A DNA stretch of 64,000 nt from Lysobacter sp. (lineage in GTDB: Bacteria > Pseudomonadota > Gammaproteobacteria > Xanthomonadales > Xanthomonadaceae): contig JAHCAU010000014.1 in the NCBI GenBank assembly GCA_019634715.1, positions 1-64,000 on the forward strand, given 5' to 3'. Positions 36,229-45,439 of the stretch are shown here, in pieces. The translations under genes and the position numbers were made by a program. The notes beneath the pieces are model-generated. The model searched no databases. It saw only the letters and a program-made list of their open reading frames with translations, and was not told the DNA's origin. How positions within the stretch are numbered: the stretch's first letter is position 1; every line of letters begins with the position of its first letter.

Positions 36229-39204
36229 ATGACCACCCTCGCTTCCGGCTACGAACCCAGAGATTTCGAATCCCGCCTCTATGCCGAGTGGGAAGCGAGC
36301 GGCGTCTTCGCGCCGCAGGGCGATGGCCCGGCCTACACCATCCTGCTGCCGCCGCCGAACGTCACCGGCACGCTGCACATGGGCCACGCCTTCCAGCACA
36401 CGCTGCAGGACGCGCTGATCCGCTACCACCGCATGCGCGGCTACCGGACCCTCTGGCAGATGGGCACCGACCACGCCGGCATCGCGACCGAGATGGTGGT
36501 CTCGCGCAACCTGCAGATCGCCGGCCAGGGCGAGACCCGCGATTCGCTGGGCCGCGAGAAATTCATCGATCGCGTGTGGGAGTGGAAGCAGCAGTCCGGC
36601 GGCACCATCGAGCGCCAGATGCGTCGCCTCGGCACCTCCGGCGACTGGACGCGCAGCGTGTTCACCATGGACCCGATGGCCTCGGACGCGGTGATCGAAG
36701 CCTTCGTGAAGCTGTACGAGCAGGGCCTGATCTATCGCGGCCAGAAACTGGTGAACTGGGACCCGGTGCTGAAGACCGCGATCTCCGACCTGGAAGTGGT
36801 GAGCGAGGAAGAGAACGGATTCCTGTGGTCGATCACCTACCCGCTGGCGAACGGCGAAACCTACGAGCACGTCGAGCACGACGCCGACGGCAACGAGACC
36901 CTGCGCGAAACGCGCGGCTATCTGATCGTGGCGACCACGCGCCCGGAAACCATGCTCGGCGACACCGCGGTGATGGTGCATCCGGAAGACCCGCGCTACA
37001 CGCACCTGATCGGCAAGACCGTCATCCTGCCGCTGTGCGACCGTGAGCTGCCGATCATCGCCGACGACTACGTCGACCGCGCCTTCGGCACCGGCGTGGT
37101 GAAGGTGACCCCCGCGCATGATTTCAACGACAACGCGGTGTGGCAGCGACATGTCGACTCAGGTGTTTTCGATCGAACGCCAGCACGCGGCCTGATTAAT
37201 ATCTTCACGGATGAAGCAACAATCATCGACAACCAGACCTGGGCCAAGCGTCGCACTGCCAGTTACGCCAAGTCAGGACTTATCGACTACTCGGTGCAGT
37301 CCGCCGCAACAGATCTCGGTATCCCGCAATCCTATTTCGGTCTCGACCGTTTCGAAGCGCGTAAGCGCATCGTCACCGAACTGGAAGAAGCTGGCCTGCT
37401 GATCGAAACCAAACCCCACAAGCTGCAGGTGCCGCGCGGCGACCGCACCGGCCAGGTGATCGAGCCCTATCTCACGGACCAGTGGTTTGTGGCGATGGAC
37501 GGCTTCGCGCGTCGCGGCATGGAACTGGTCGAGAACGGCAGCGTGAAGTTCGTGCCGCCGAACTGGATCAATACCTATCGCCACTGGATGGAGAACATCC
37601 AGGACTGGTGCATCAGCCGCCAGCTCTGGTGGGGTCACCGGATCCCGGCGTGGTACGACGATGCCGGCAAACCCCATGTTGGCCGCACGCTCGATGAGGC
37701 ACGCGAGAAGGCGCGGCTCGCTGGATACACCGGGGAACTGCGCGAAGAAAATCGCGACAGAGACGTCCTCGAAACCTGGTTCTCCTCCGGCCTGTGGCCG
37801 ATCAGCACGATGGGCTGGCCGAACGCGGAACTGATGCAGGAGCGCGGCTTCCAGCAGTTCGTGCCCTCGTCGGTGCTGGTGACCGGTTTCGACATCATCT
37901 TCTTCTGGGTCGCACGCATGATCGTGATGACCGATCACTTCATGCCGAAGGACACACCAGACGCCGAGCGCGTGCCGTTCCGCGACGTGTACATCACCGG
38001 CCTCGTCCGCGACAAGGACGGCCAGAAGATGTCGAAGTCGAAGGGCAACATCCTCGACCCGCTGGACATCATCGACGGCATCGGCGAAGACGACCTGGTC
38101 GCCAAGCGCACCACCGGCCTGATGAAGCCTCAGGACGCGCCGAAGATCGAGAAGGCCACGCGCAAGGAGTTCGCCGGCGGCATCGCTCCGCACGGCGCCG
38201 ACGCGCTGCGCTTCACCATGGCCGCGCTCGCCGGCCCCGGCCGCGACATCAAATTCGACATGGCGCGCTGCGAGGGCTACAAGAATTTCTGCAACAAGCT
38301 GTGGAACGCCACGCGCTTCGCGCTGATGAACACCGAGGGCTTCTCGGCCACCGGTGCGCCGCAGCCGAAGACCGACGCCGAGCGCTGGATCCTCTCGCGC
38401 CTGGCCAAGGTCAGCGCCGAAGCCGGCGAGCATTTCGCCAGCTACCGCTTCGACCTGCTGTCGCAGGCGCTGTACGAATTCGCCTGGAACGCGTTCTGCG
38501 ACTGGTTCGTGGAACTGGCCAAGCCGGCGCTCGCCGGCAACGATGCCGAGGCCGCGAACAGCACCCGCCACACCCTGCTGCACGTGCTGGAATCGCTGCT
38601 GCGCCTGCTGCACCCGCTGACCCCGTTCGTGACCGAAGAACTGTGGCGCCACGTCGCGCCGAAGCTGGGCATCGCCGATGCCAGCATCTGCGTGCGCCGC
38701 TACCCGCAGGCCGAAGATTTCGGCGCCGAAGGCTACGCATCGGCCGAGGCGGATATCGAATGGTTCAAGGCCGTGGTCTCGGCGGTGCGCAGCATCCGCA
38801 GCACGCTCGGCATCTCGCCGTCGAAGCAGGTCTCGCTGCTGTTCCGTGGCGGCAACGCCGACGACGCCGGTCGCATCGCGAAGTTCTCGGCGCAGCTGAC
38901 GTTCCTGCTCAAGCTCGAACGCATCGACATCATCGGCGACGAACCGCCGGCAGCCGCTCCGGCCGTGGTCGGCGACCTGCAGCTGTTCGTGCCGCTGGAA
39001 GGCCTGGTCGACCTCGACGCCGAGCGCGTGCGCCTGGACAAGGAAATCGCCAAGGTCGCGGGCGAGAAGGACAAGAGCGAAGCCAAGCTCGCCAGGTTCG
39101 GCGGCAACGTGCCGCCGGCGGTGGTCGAGCAGGAACGCGTCCGCCTCACCGAGTGGACCGCCAAGCTCGACGCCCTGCAGGCGCAGCGCGCGCGCCTGGG
39201 CTGA
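36229..39204 (+). CDS. valS: Valyl-tRNA synthetase
   Basis: The 991-residue class I synthetase has HIGH as HMGH (50-53, in NVTGTLHMGHAF), the WQMGTDHAGIATE core, the CP1 editing domain with TTRPETMLGDTAVMVHPEDP, KMSKS in GQKMSKSKGNILDP (about 598-611), the anticodon-binding domain, and a C-terminal coiled coil (DLDAERVRLDKEIAKVAGEK). About 37140-37400 (residues 304-390, within or after CP1) has markedly lower GC and unusual codons, with residues such as RGLINIFTDEATIIDNQTW. This looks like a recombined patch rather than damage; the frame is intact. Confidence 0.97.
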   Translation: MTTLASGYEPRDFESRLYAEWEASGVFAPQGDGPAYTILLPPPNVTGTLHMGHAFQHTLQDALIRYHRMRGYRTLWQMGTDHAGIATEMVVSRNLQIAGQGETRDSLGREKFIDRVWEWKQQSGGTIERQMRRLGTSGDWTRSVFTMDPMASDAVIEAFVKLYEQGLIYRGQKLVNWDPVLKTAISDLEVVSEEENGFLWSITYPLANGETYEHVEHDADGNETLRETRGYLIVATTRPETMLGDTAVMVHPEDPRYTHLIGKTVILPLCDRELPIIADDYVDRAFGTGVVKVTPAHDFNDNAVWQRHVDSGVFDRTPARGLINIFTDEATIIDNQTWAKRRTASYAKSGLIDYSVQSAATDLGIPQSYFGLDRFEARKRIVTELEEAGLLIETKPHKLQVPRGDRTGQVIEPYLTDQWFVAMDGFARRGMELVENGSVKFVPPNWINTYRHWMENIQDWCISRQLWWGHRIPAWYDDAGKPHVGRTLDEAREKARLAGYTGELREENRDRDVLETWFSSGLWPISTMGWPNAELMQERGFQQFVPSSVLVTGFDIIFFWVARMIVMTDHFMPKDTPDAERVPFRDVYITGLVRDKDGQKMSKSKGNILDPLDIIDGIGEDDLVAKRTTGLMKPQDAPKIEKATRKEFAGGIAPHGADALRFTMAALAGPGRDIKFDMARCEGYKNFCNKLWNATRFALMNTEGFSATGAPQPKTDAERWILSRLAKVSAEAGEHFASYRFDLLSQALYEFAWNAFCDWFVELAKPALAGNDAEAANSTRHTLLHVLESLLRLLHPLTPFVTEELWRHVAPKLGIADASICVRRYPQAEDFGAEGYASAEADIEWFKAVVSAVRSIRSTLGISPSKQVSLLFRGGNADDAGRIAKFSAQLTFLLKLERIDIIGDEPPAAAPAVVGDLQLFVPLEGLVDLDAERVRLDKEIAKVAGEKDKSEAKLARFGGNVPPAVVEQERVRLTEWTAKLDALQAQRARLG

Positions 39205-39205
39205 C

Positions 39206-39329
39206 GTAGGGCGGGTCTTGCACCCGCCATTTCGACCATGCCGATCATGGTCGAAATGATCGGATGAGACGCCGCTGGATGTGATGCACGGCTGCAACGG
39301 CGTAATGGCGGGTGCAAGACCCGCCCTAC
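39206..39329. repeat. GTAG-headed REP pair with 25-bp perfect arms
   Basis: The left arm (39206-39230) starts GTAGGGCGGGTCTTGCACCC and is exactly complementary to the right arm (39305-39329). A second hairpin, TTCGACCATG with CATGGTCGAA, lies at 39231-39255 directly inside. The element sits between the convergent valS and rimI stops. Confidence 0.9.
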
Positions 39330-39342
39330 CCGCGCGGCGCGG

Positions 39343-39843
39343 TCACGCGTCGGGCAGAAGCTCCATCGCCATCACGATCGCGTCCTCGCGGCCCATGTTC
39401 GCGGGGTAGTAGCGCGGGCGGCGGCCGATCTCGTTGAAGCCTTCGTCGAAGTACAGCGCGATCGCGCGCGGATTCGACGGCCGCACTTCCAGGAAGATGC
39501 GCTCGGCGTGATGCATGCGCGCCACCTGCACCAGGCTGCGCAGCAGGCGGCGCCCGTGGCCGCGGCCCTGCTCCAGCGGATCGATGCAGATGTTGAGGAT
39601 GTGGCCTTCGCCAGCGGCGATGCTGATGATGCCGTAGCCGACGATGACCTCGCCGCGCACCAGCAGCCACGACGGATACGCCGCGTGCAGGCAGTCGCGG
39701 AAGATGCCGGCGGTCCACGGAAAGGGATAGGCGCGGACCTCGATCGCCATCACCGCATCGATGTCCTCGTCGCGCATCGCACGCAGGCGGGCGGGCACGA
39801 GGCTGTCCGCATGGTCGTCCGGTGGCGACGGCGCCACGCTCAT
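39343..39843 (-). CDS. rimI: Ribosomal protein bS18 N-alanine acetyltransferase
   Basis: RimI acetylates the N-terminal Ala of S18. The 166-residue GNAT protein has AMRDEDIDAVMAIEVRAYPF at the N-terminus, the acetyl-CoA loop QGRGHGRRLL in LNICIDPLEQGRGHGRR, then IFLEVRPSNPRAIALYFDEG and the terminal RPRYYPANMGREDAIVMAMEL. The start overlaps the upstream gene by 4 bases (ATGA). The product is a little longer than E. coli RimI (148). Confidence 0.94.
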   Translation of the reverse strand: MSVAPSPPDDHADSLVPARLRAMRDEDIDAVMAIEVRAYPFPWTAGIFRDCLHAAYPSWLLVRGEVIVGYGIISIAAGEGHILNICIDPLEQGRGHGRRLLRSLVQVARMHHAERIFLEVRPSNPRAIALYFDEGFNEIGRRPRYYPANMGREDAIVMAMELLPDA

Positions 39844-40133
39844 GCGTCGCGTCGCCTCAATGCGCGCAGTCGCGGCCAGAGCGCGCGCTTGGCGCGGGCG
39901 TCGGCGCGCAGGGCCTGCGGCGAGGGCCACGACGGCGCGTCGCGCAGCGCGTCGGGGTCGTCGCGATGACGCGCCGCGGCGCGCAGCAACGCATCGACCA
40001 GCGGGTCGTCGGGCCATTCGAACGCGACCGCATGCGCGGTGCCCGGCAGGACGATCGCCAGCCGATCGAGCGGGTGCCCCAGGGCGGCCAGCACCTCGCG
40101 CTGCACCGGGTCCCACTGCGGCACGGCGCTCAT
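39840..40133 (-). CDS. Small protein, candidate DNA polymerase III subunit psi
   Basis: The 97-residue protein begins MSAVPQWDPVQREVLAALG and ends QALRADARAKRALWPRLRAL. In E. coli the psi gene holD lies immediately upstream of rimI. The end of psi (LQANPTARAALWQQICTYE) has the same pattern of small residues, AR/AK and ALW as this C-terminus. The middle (LAIVLPGTAHAVAFEWPDDP) could match the psi beta-sheet. The identity is thus an inference from synteny and a short motif. Overlaps of 4 bases tie it to pssA before and rimI after. Confidence 0.6.
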   Translation of the reverse strand: MSAVPQWDPVQREVLAALGHPLDRLAIVLPGTAHAVAFEWPDDPLVDALLRAAARHRDDPDALRDAPSWPSPQALRADARAKRALWPRLRALRRRDA

Positions 40134-40903
40134 TCGGCCGCCACCGGTCGACGCGCCTGGCGGCGGGCGAGCAGCGGCCCGAAGATCGCGAAGCCCGCCG
40201 TGGCGGCCAGCAGCACCTTGGGCGCATCGATCACCAGGCCGATGATCACCGCCAGCAGGATCAGCAGGGCCAGGAACGGCACCTTCTCGCCCTGCGGACC
40301 GGACTTGCCGCCCTTGAAGCTGGGGTAGCGGAACCGGCTGACCATCAGCAGGCCGGCCACGACGGTGACGGTCAGCGCCGCGTAGCGCAGGTCCTCGCCG
40401 GCCCAGCCCAGGTCGTGCATCGCCCAGACGAAACTGGCCACCAGGCCGGCAGCCGCCGGGCTGGGCAGGCCGATGAACCAGCGTTTGTCGACCGTGCCGA
40501 CCTGGCTGTTGAAGCGCGCCAGGCGCAGGGCGGCGCAGGCGGCATACAGGAAGGCGCCCAGCCAGCCGATCCGGCCCAGGGTCGCGCTGTCGAGCTTCAG
40601 CGACTCCAGCGCCCAGTGGTACATGACCAGCGACGGCGCCATGCCGAAGCTGATCAGGTCCGACAGCGAGTCGTACTGCACGCCGAATTCGCTCTGGGTG
40701 TTGGTCATGCGCGCGACGCGGCCGTCCAGGCCGTCGAGCACGGCGGCGATGAAGATCGCGATGCAGGCGGCCGCGAAGCGGCCCTGCGACGCGGCGATGA
40801 TGGCGAAGAAGCCGGAGAACAGCGCCGCGGTGGTGAACAGGTTCGGCAGCAGGTAGATGCTGCGGTTGCGGCGAGGCGGCGAGGGCGCGTGGTCGGGTTC
40901 CAT
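40130..40903 (-). CDS. pssA: CDP-diacylglycerol-serine O-phosphatidyltransferase
   Basis: PssA makes phosphatidylserine, precursor of phosphatidylethanolamine, in the inner membrane. The 257-residue protein is of the multi-pass (subclass II) type, with SIYLLPNLFTTAALFSGFFA at the N-terminus, the CDP-alcohol motif DGLDGRVARMTNTQSEFG followed by VQYDSLSDLISFG, and later helices. The start MEPDHAPSPPRRNR was chosen over upstream in-frame ATGs because conservation begins here. Its stop overlaps the next gene by 4 bases. Confidence 0.95.
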   Translation of the reverse strand: MEPDHAPSPPRRNRSIYLLPNLFTTAALFSGFFAIIAASQGRFAAACIAIFIAAVLDGLDGRVARMTNTQSEFGVQYDSLSDLISFGMAPSLVMYHWALESLKLDSATLGRIGWLGAFLYAACAALRLARFNSQVGTVDKRWFIGLPSPAAAGLVASFVWAMHDLGWAGEDLRYAALTVTVVAGLLMVSRFRYPSFKGGKSGPQGEKVPFLALLILLAVIIGLVIDAPKVLLAATAGFAIFGPLLARRQARRPVAAE

Positions 40904-41093
40904 GGCCGAAGTGTAGCCGGCAGCGGGCAGGCGCCGCATTACGTGAGGGATGTCACGGCCTGTGGCCGATGCCGGACGCCGGATGACGCCCATGGCCCCG
41001 AAAGGTGACCAGCGACACGCTCGATGCTTGCGCCAGCCCCCGGCGGAGTGCTGCAATCCCCGGGCCGCCACCGGCCATCCCGCAGGTACCGCC

Positions 41094-41552
41094 ATGAACC
41101 GCGTCGTTTTCTCCGCCCTCGTTGCCTCGGGACTGGTCCTGGCCCTGCCGTCGCCTGCCAACGCCTGGCAGCAGGTGTACCAGTGGAAGGACGCCAACGG
41201 CGTCACCCATTACTCGCAGACCCCGCCCCCGGCGGGCAGGTTCGAGTCGCGCACGATCGTGAACCGCCAGCCCACCGCCACCGAGAGCGCCCAGCCGGGC
41301 GACCGGCCGGCCGAGCCGCCGCAGTGCGCGCGCGCGCGCAGCAACATCGACCTGATCAACAGCGGCGTGCCCCTCCGGGTCGACAGCGACAACGACGGCA
41401 CGCCCGACCGCGACCTCAACGAGTCCGAGCGCCAGCGCCAGCTCGACCTCAACCAGATCGTGCTGCGCGCCAACTGCGGCACCGCCGCCACTTCGAAGAG
41501 CGGAAAATCCGGCGCCGAACCGCCACCGCCGCCGAACAACAACACCTTCTGA
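41094..41552 (+). CDS. DUF4124 domain-containing exported protein
   Basis: The 152-residue precursor has a Sec signal (MNRVVFSALVASGLVLALPS, cleavage near ANA/W) followed by the DUF4124 motif QQVYQWKDANGVTHYSQTPP. Two cysteines in the mature part (PPQCARARSN, LRANCGTAA) may pair. Low-complexity Pro/Asn ends the chain (PPPPPNNN). Function unknown; DUF4124 proteins are common in the envelope of xanthomonads. It is divergent from pssA. Confidence 0.85.
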   Translation: MNRVVFSALVASGLVLALPSPANAWQQVYQWKDANGVTHYSQTPPPAGRFESRTIVNRQPTATESAQPGDRPAEPPQCARARSNIDLINSGVPLRVDSDNDGTPDRDLNESERQRQLDLNQIVLRANCGTAATSKSGKSGAEPPPPPNNNTF

Positions 41553-41646
41553 GTCCTCGCGGCAGCCGGCCCGCAGGCAGCCCGGCACCCGGGCAGGCCG
41601 ACATGGGGCACAATGGGGGCTTCGTGTCCGCTCCCCATCGACCCCC

Positions 41647-43362
41647 ATGCGCCTCTCGCAGTTCCATCTCCGCACCGAAAAGGAAACGCCCGCCGATGCC
41701 GAGGTCGTCAGCCACCAGCTGATGCTCCGCGCCGGCATGCTGCGCAAGCTCGCCGCCGGCCTCTACACCTGGAGCCCGCTGGGCCTGCGCGTGCTGCGCA
41801 AGGTGGAAACCGTCGTCCGCGAGGAAATGAACCGCGCCGGCGCGGTCGAACTGCTGATGCCGACCATCCAGCCGCGCGAGCTGTGGGAAGAAACCGGCCG
41901 CTGGGAGAAGTTCGGCGGCCAGTTGCTGAAGATCAAGGACCGCAAGGAAGCCGAGTACTGCTACGGCCCCACCGCCGAGGAAGTCGTCACCGACTTCGCG
42001 CGCCAGGAGATCAGCAGCTACAAGCAGCTGCCGGTGAACTTCTACAACATCCAGTGGAAGTTCCGCGACGAGATCCGCCCGCGCTTCGGCGTGATGCGCG
42101 CGCGCGAATTCCTGATGAAGGACGCGTATTCGTTCCACATCGACGATGCGTCGCTCGATGCCGAATACCGCAACATGTACGACACCTACGCGCGCATCTT
42201 CACCCGCCTGGGCCTGAAGTTCCGCGCGGTGTTCGCCGACACCGGCGCGATCGGCGGCAGCGCGTCGCACGAATTCCACGTCATCGCCGACTCCGGCGAG
42301 GACGCGATCGCCTATTCCGACGCGTCCGACTACGCCGCGAACGTCGAACTGGCCGAAGCGGTGTCGCCGGGTGAACGCGCCGCCGCGAGCGAAACGATGC
42401 GCAAGGTCGAGACGCCCACGCAGAAGACCTGCGACGACGTCGCCGCGCTGCTGGGCCTCCCGCTGTCGCGCACGGTGAAGTCGGTGGCCGTGGTTGGTGC
42501 CGACGCCGAAGGCAACGCACAGTTCGTGCTGGCGCTCGTGCGCGGCGACCACAGCGTCAACGAGATCAAGCTGTCGAAGGTGCCCGGCCTGGCCGAGCAT
42601 CGCATGGCCACCGAAGCCGAGATCCTCGAACACCTCGGCAGCGAGCCGGGTTTCCTCGGCCCGGTCAAACCCGCAAAGGCCATCCGCGTGATCGCCGATC
42701 GCAGCGTCGCCGCGATGCACGACTTCGTGGTCGGTGCGAACGAGACCGGCTTCCACATCGCCGGCGTCAACTGGGGCCGCGACCTGCCGGAACCCGACCT
42801 GATCGCCGACATCCGCAACGCCGTCGCCGGCGATCCCTCGCCCTGCGGACAGGGCACGCTGGGCATCGCGCGCGGCATCGAGGTCGGCCATGTGTTCGCG
42901 CTGGGCCGCAAGTATTCCGAAGCGATGAAGTGCACCGTGCTGGATGCGAACGGCAAGGCCGTCACGCCGGCGATGGGCTGCTACGGCATCGGCGTCAGCC
43001 GCATCGTCGCGGCCGCGATCGAACAGAACCACGACGACAACGGCATCGTCTGGCCGGACGCGATGGCGCCGTGGCAGATCGCCGTCTGCATGATCAATCC
43101 GAAGAACGACGCCAATGTCGCCGCCGCGGCGCAGGCGCTGTACGACGAACTCACCGCAGCGGGCATCGAAACCCTGCTCGACGACCGTGGCCTGCGCCCG
43201 GGCGCGATGTTCGCCGACATCGAACTGATCGGCATTCCGCATCGCGTGGTGGTGTCCGAACGCGGCCTCGCGGCTGGCACATTCGAGTACCGCGCGCGCC
43301 GCGCGACCGACGCCGAACAGCTCGACCGCGAAACGCTGATGCAGCGGCTGTCGTCGCGCTGA
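41647..43362 (+). CDS. proS: Prolyl-tRNA synthetase (bacterial type, with editing domain)
   Basis: The class II synthetase has 571 residues. MRLSQFHLRTEKETPADAEV is the family start. Motif 2 is WKFRDEIRPRFGVMRAREFL, followed by DAYSFH. The INS editing domain (about 220-400) includes KTVKSVAVVGADAEGNAQFV-type strands. Motif 3 is CYGIGVSRIVAAAIEQNHDD. The anticodon-binding domain ends with the ARRATDAEQLDRETLM segment. No anomalies. Confidence 0.97.
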   Translation: MRLSQFHLRTEKETPADAEVVSHQLMLRAGMLRKLAAGLYTWSPLGLRVLRKVETVVREEMNRAGAVELLMPTIQPRELWEETGRWEKFGGQLLKIKDRKEAEYCYGPTAEEVVTDFARQEISSYKQLPVNFYNIQWKFRDEIRPRFGVMRAREFLMKDAYSFHIDDASLDAEYRNMYDTYARIFTRLGLKFRAVFADTGAIGGSASHEFHVIADSGEDAIAYSDASDYAANVELAEAVSPGERAAASETMRKVETPTQKTCDDVAALLGLPLSRTVKSVAVVGADAEGNAQFVLALVRGDHSVNEIKLSKVPGLAEHRMATEAEILEHLGSEPGFLGPVKPAKAIRVIADRSVAAMHDFVVGANETGFHIAGVNWGRDLPEPDLIADIRNAVAGDPSPCGQGTLGIARGIEVGHVFALGRKYSEAMKCTVLDANGKAVTPAMGCYGIGVSRIVAAAIEQNHDDNGIVWPDAMAPWQIAVCMINPKNDANVAAAAQALYDELTAAGIETLLDDRGLRPGAMFADIELIGIPHRVVVSERGLAAGTFEYRARRATDAEQLDRETLMQRLSSR

Positions 43363-43536
43363 TGCGGCGATGCCGCACGCACCCGGAATAATCCGCGCGG
43401 ATCGTCCCCCCATTGCCCCCCGCATGACTCCCGGATAATCCACTGCCCGGGACCACCATCTGCGCCGACGCTTTTTTTTGATTATGATGCGCGCGTCGCG
43501 CGGATTCGCGGCATCCCCCGATTTTCTGGAGTGTGT
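43363..43536 (+). promoter_or_regulatory. Promoter region of the H-NS-like gene
   Basis: An AT-rich tract with eight T and TATGAT at 43483-43488, a near-consensus -10, lies 49 bases before the ATG of the H-NS-like gene. No good -35 is seen at the right distance. Two copies of GGA(A)TAATCC lie upstream near 43385 and 43433. Curved AT tracts here could allow autoregulation. Confidence 0.45.
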
Positions 43537-43887
43537 ATGGCATTCGATTTGAAAGACCTGTCTGAAAAGGATCTCAAGGCATTGATCACGCAAGCCAAGA
43601 AGCAGCAGTCGGCGCTGAACAAGCGCAAGCCTGTCGCCCAGATCCGGAAGAAACTGGTTGCGCTCGCGAAAGCGGAGGGCTACACGATCGCCGAGCTGTT
43701 CGGCGGCAAGGCACCGGCCGCGAAGAAGGCCGCGAAGAAAGCCGGCACCACGCGCAAGGTCGCGCCGAAGTACCGCAATCCGGCCAATACCAGGGAGACC
43801 TGGAGCGGCCGCGGCAAGCAGCCGCGCTGGCTGGCGGAACTGGTCAAGAAGGGCAAGAAACCCGAGGATTTCCTGATCAGGAAGTGA
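43537..43887 (+). CDS. H-NS family nucleoid-associated protein
   Basis: The 116-residue protein has an N-terminal oligomerisation coiled coil (MAFDLKDLSEKDLKALITQA and KKQQSALNKRKPVAQIRKK), a Lys/Ala-rich linker (KAPAAKKAAKKAGTTRKV), and the C-terminal H-NS DNA-binding motif in YRNPANTRETWSGRGKQPRW followed by LAELVKKGKKPEDFLI. It is of the short xanthomonad type (XrvA-like) that silences AT-rich DNA. The ATG at 43537 was chosen; an in-frame ATG two codons earlier exists. Confidence 0.92.
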   Translation: MAFDLKDLSEKDLKALITQAKKQQSALNKRKPVAQIRKKLVALAKAEGYTIAELFGGKAPAAKKAAKKAGTTRKVAPKYRNPANTRETWSGRGKQPRWLAELVKKGKKPEDFLIRK

Positions 43888-43912
43888 GTCCCGCTCGCTT
43901 CGACGGTTTCGG

Positions 43913-43940
43913 AACGCCGGCCAACGCGCCGGCGTTTTTC
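43913..43940. terminator. Bidirectional intrinsic terminator
   Basis: AACGCCGG and CCGGCGTT form an 8-bp stem with an 8-base loop, then TTTTTC. It lies between the H-NS-like gene and the convergent exporter gene, and probably serves the first. Confidence 0.8.
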
Positions 43941-43953
43941 GTTTTCGCCAGCA

Positions 43954-45231
43954 TCAGAGATTGCGGCGGGTCGGGATCAGGATGTTGCCGAACAGCAGGC
44001 CGGCGACCAGCGCGAGCAGGATGTTGAGCGCGGTCACCACCGCCGCCTGCCCCGCTTCCATGTTCTGCTGCTGCACCAGCGCCAGCAGGCCGCGGAGGCT
44101 GGCGCTGCCGGGCACGAGCATGATGATGCCGGGCAGGCGCACCAGCGCACCGGGCAGGTTGAACCAGCGCGCGTGGGCGTTGCCCGCGGCGGTCATCGCC
44201 AGCGCCGCGACGAAGACGCCGGCCGTGCTGCCCCAGGCGCCGCCGACGAATTTCGAGATCAGGTAGCCGCTGGCCGCGGACAGCATGACCAGCGGGTAGT
44301 GACGCCGATCGGCGCGGAACAGCACCGCGAAGGCATAGGCACCGCACAGCAGCGCGGCCCACTCCACCCAGTCCGGCTGCGGCCGCAATGCACGCACCAC
44401 GGGCTGCAGGCCGAGCATCTGCGCCGCCGTCAGCGCCACCATCATGCCGATGGCCAGCTTGAGGATGGTGCTCATCGCCCCGGCGAAACGCGCGGTGCCC
44501 GACACCAGGTTCTGGTTGGTCAGCTCGTTCACGGCATTGGTCAGCGCCATGCCGGGCATCAGCACGATCAGCGACGAGATGATGACGGTGTTGAGGTTGA
44601 GCGGCCCGACGAAGCTCGCCACCAGCACGGCGATCGAACCGGCGAACATCGCCGCCAGCGCGTCGTTGGCTTCCTTCAGGCGCGGCCGGTTCTGGGTGGC
44701 CAGGTCGAGCAGGCCGATCAGCAGCCCGATGACGCCCGCCGTCGCGATGTCGAGCCACGGCAGGCGCCAGAGGCCGGCCACCGCCGCAGCAGCGAGGCCG
44801 AAGGCGAGGATCGCCATGGCGCGCCCGCGCCAGCTGCCCGGGCGGTCCAGCGCGCGCAGCGCGCGATGACCCGCGTCCAGATCGAGCTCCCCGGACATCA
44901 CCGCCTCGGCGATGCGGTCGGCCTCGCACAGCTTGTACAGGTCGGTCTCGCCCGGCGACAGCCGCACCACGCGCACGGTGTCGTGCGGCGCGCGCCCGCT
45001 CTCGCCGAAGGACAGGATCATGCCGGTGGGATTCGACCAGGCGCCGCACTCCAGGCCGAGCTTGGCCGCCACCGAGGTCACCGCGCCTTCCAGCCTGTGC
45101 GCCGTCGTGCCGTAGGCATGCAGGCGGCTGGCCAGTTCGACCACGAAATCGACACGGGCCACGAAGTCGTCGTGCGCGAACTGCTGTGCCATCGCCGCCG
45201 GGCTGTCGAAGGGTGCGACACGATAACCCAC
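43954..45231 (-). CDS. Threonine/serine exporter (ThrE family)
   Basis: The 425-residue inner-membrane protein combines the N-terminal DUF1212 domain (FVVELASRLHAYGTTAHRLE and ECGAWSNPTGMILSFGE) with a C-terminal DUF3815-type membrane domain; about ten helices are visible. This fused form is typical of ThrE, which exports Thr and Ser, though substrate is inferred. MGYRVAPFD starts at 45231; MAQQFAHDDF at 45192 is an alternative. It is divergent from the first secreted paralog. Confidence 0.88.
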   Translation of the reverse strand: MGYRVAPFDSPAAMAQQFAHDDFVARVDFVVELASRLHAYGTTAHRLEGAVTSVAAKLGLECGAWSNPTGMILSFGESGRAPHDTVRVVRLSPGETDLYKLCEADRIAEAVMSGELDLDAGHRALRALDRPGSWRGRAMAILAFGLAAAAVAGLWRLPWLDIATAGVIGLLIGLLDLATQNRPRLKEANDALAAMFAGSIAVLVASFVGPLNLNTVIISSLIVLMPGMALTNAVNELTNQNLVSGTARFAGAMSTILKLAIGMMVALTAAQMLGLQPVVRALRPQPDWVEWAALLCGAYAFAVLFRADRRHYPLVMLSAASGYLISKFVGGAWGSTAGVFVAALAMTAAGNAHARWFNLPGALVRLPGIIMLVPGSASLRGLLALVQQQNMEAGQAAVVTALNILLALVAGLLFGNILIPTRRNL

Positions 45232-45439
45232 GGTGCCGTCGCGCCGCGAATCGGACCTTCGCCCGGGGCGCCCACCCCGCGCCTGCCTCCGGCAGGCCGC
45301 ATATCCGCCAGGATCGGCATGCCACCGTCTGCCCGTTCACGTTCATCGTGTCCTGATCCGCCCTCGTTTCGACGTTTGCTTCACGAGGGCCAAAGGGCTG
45401 CACCGCCCCCACCCGAAAACCCCTTTCCGGAGAACCGCC

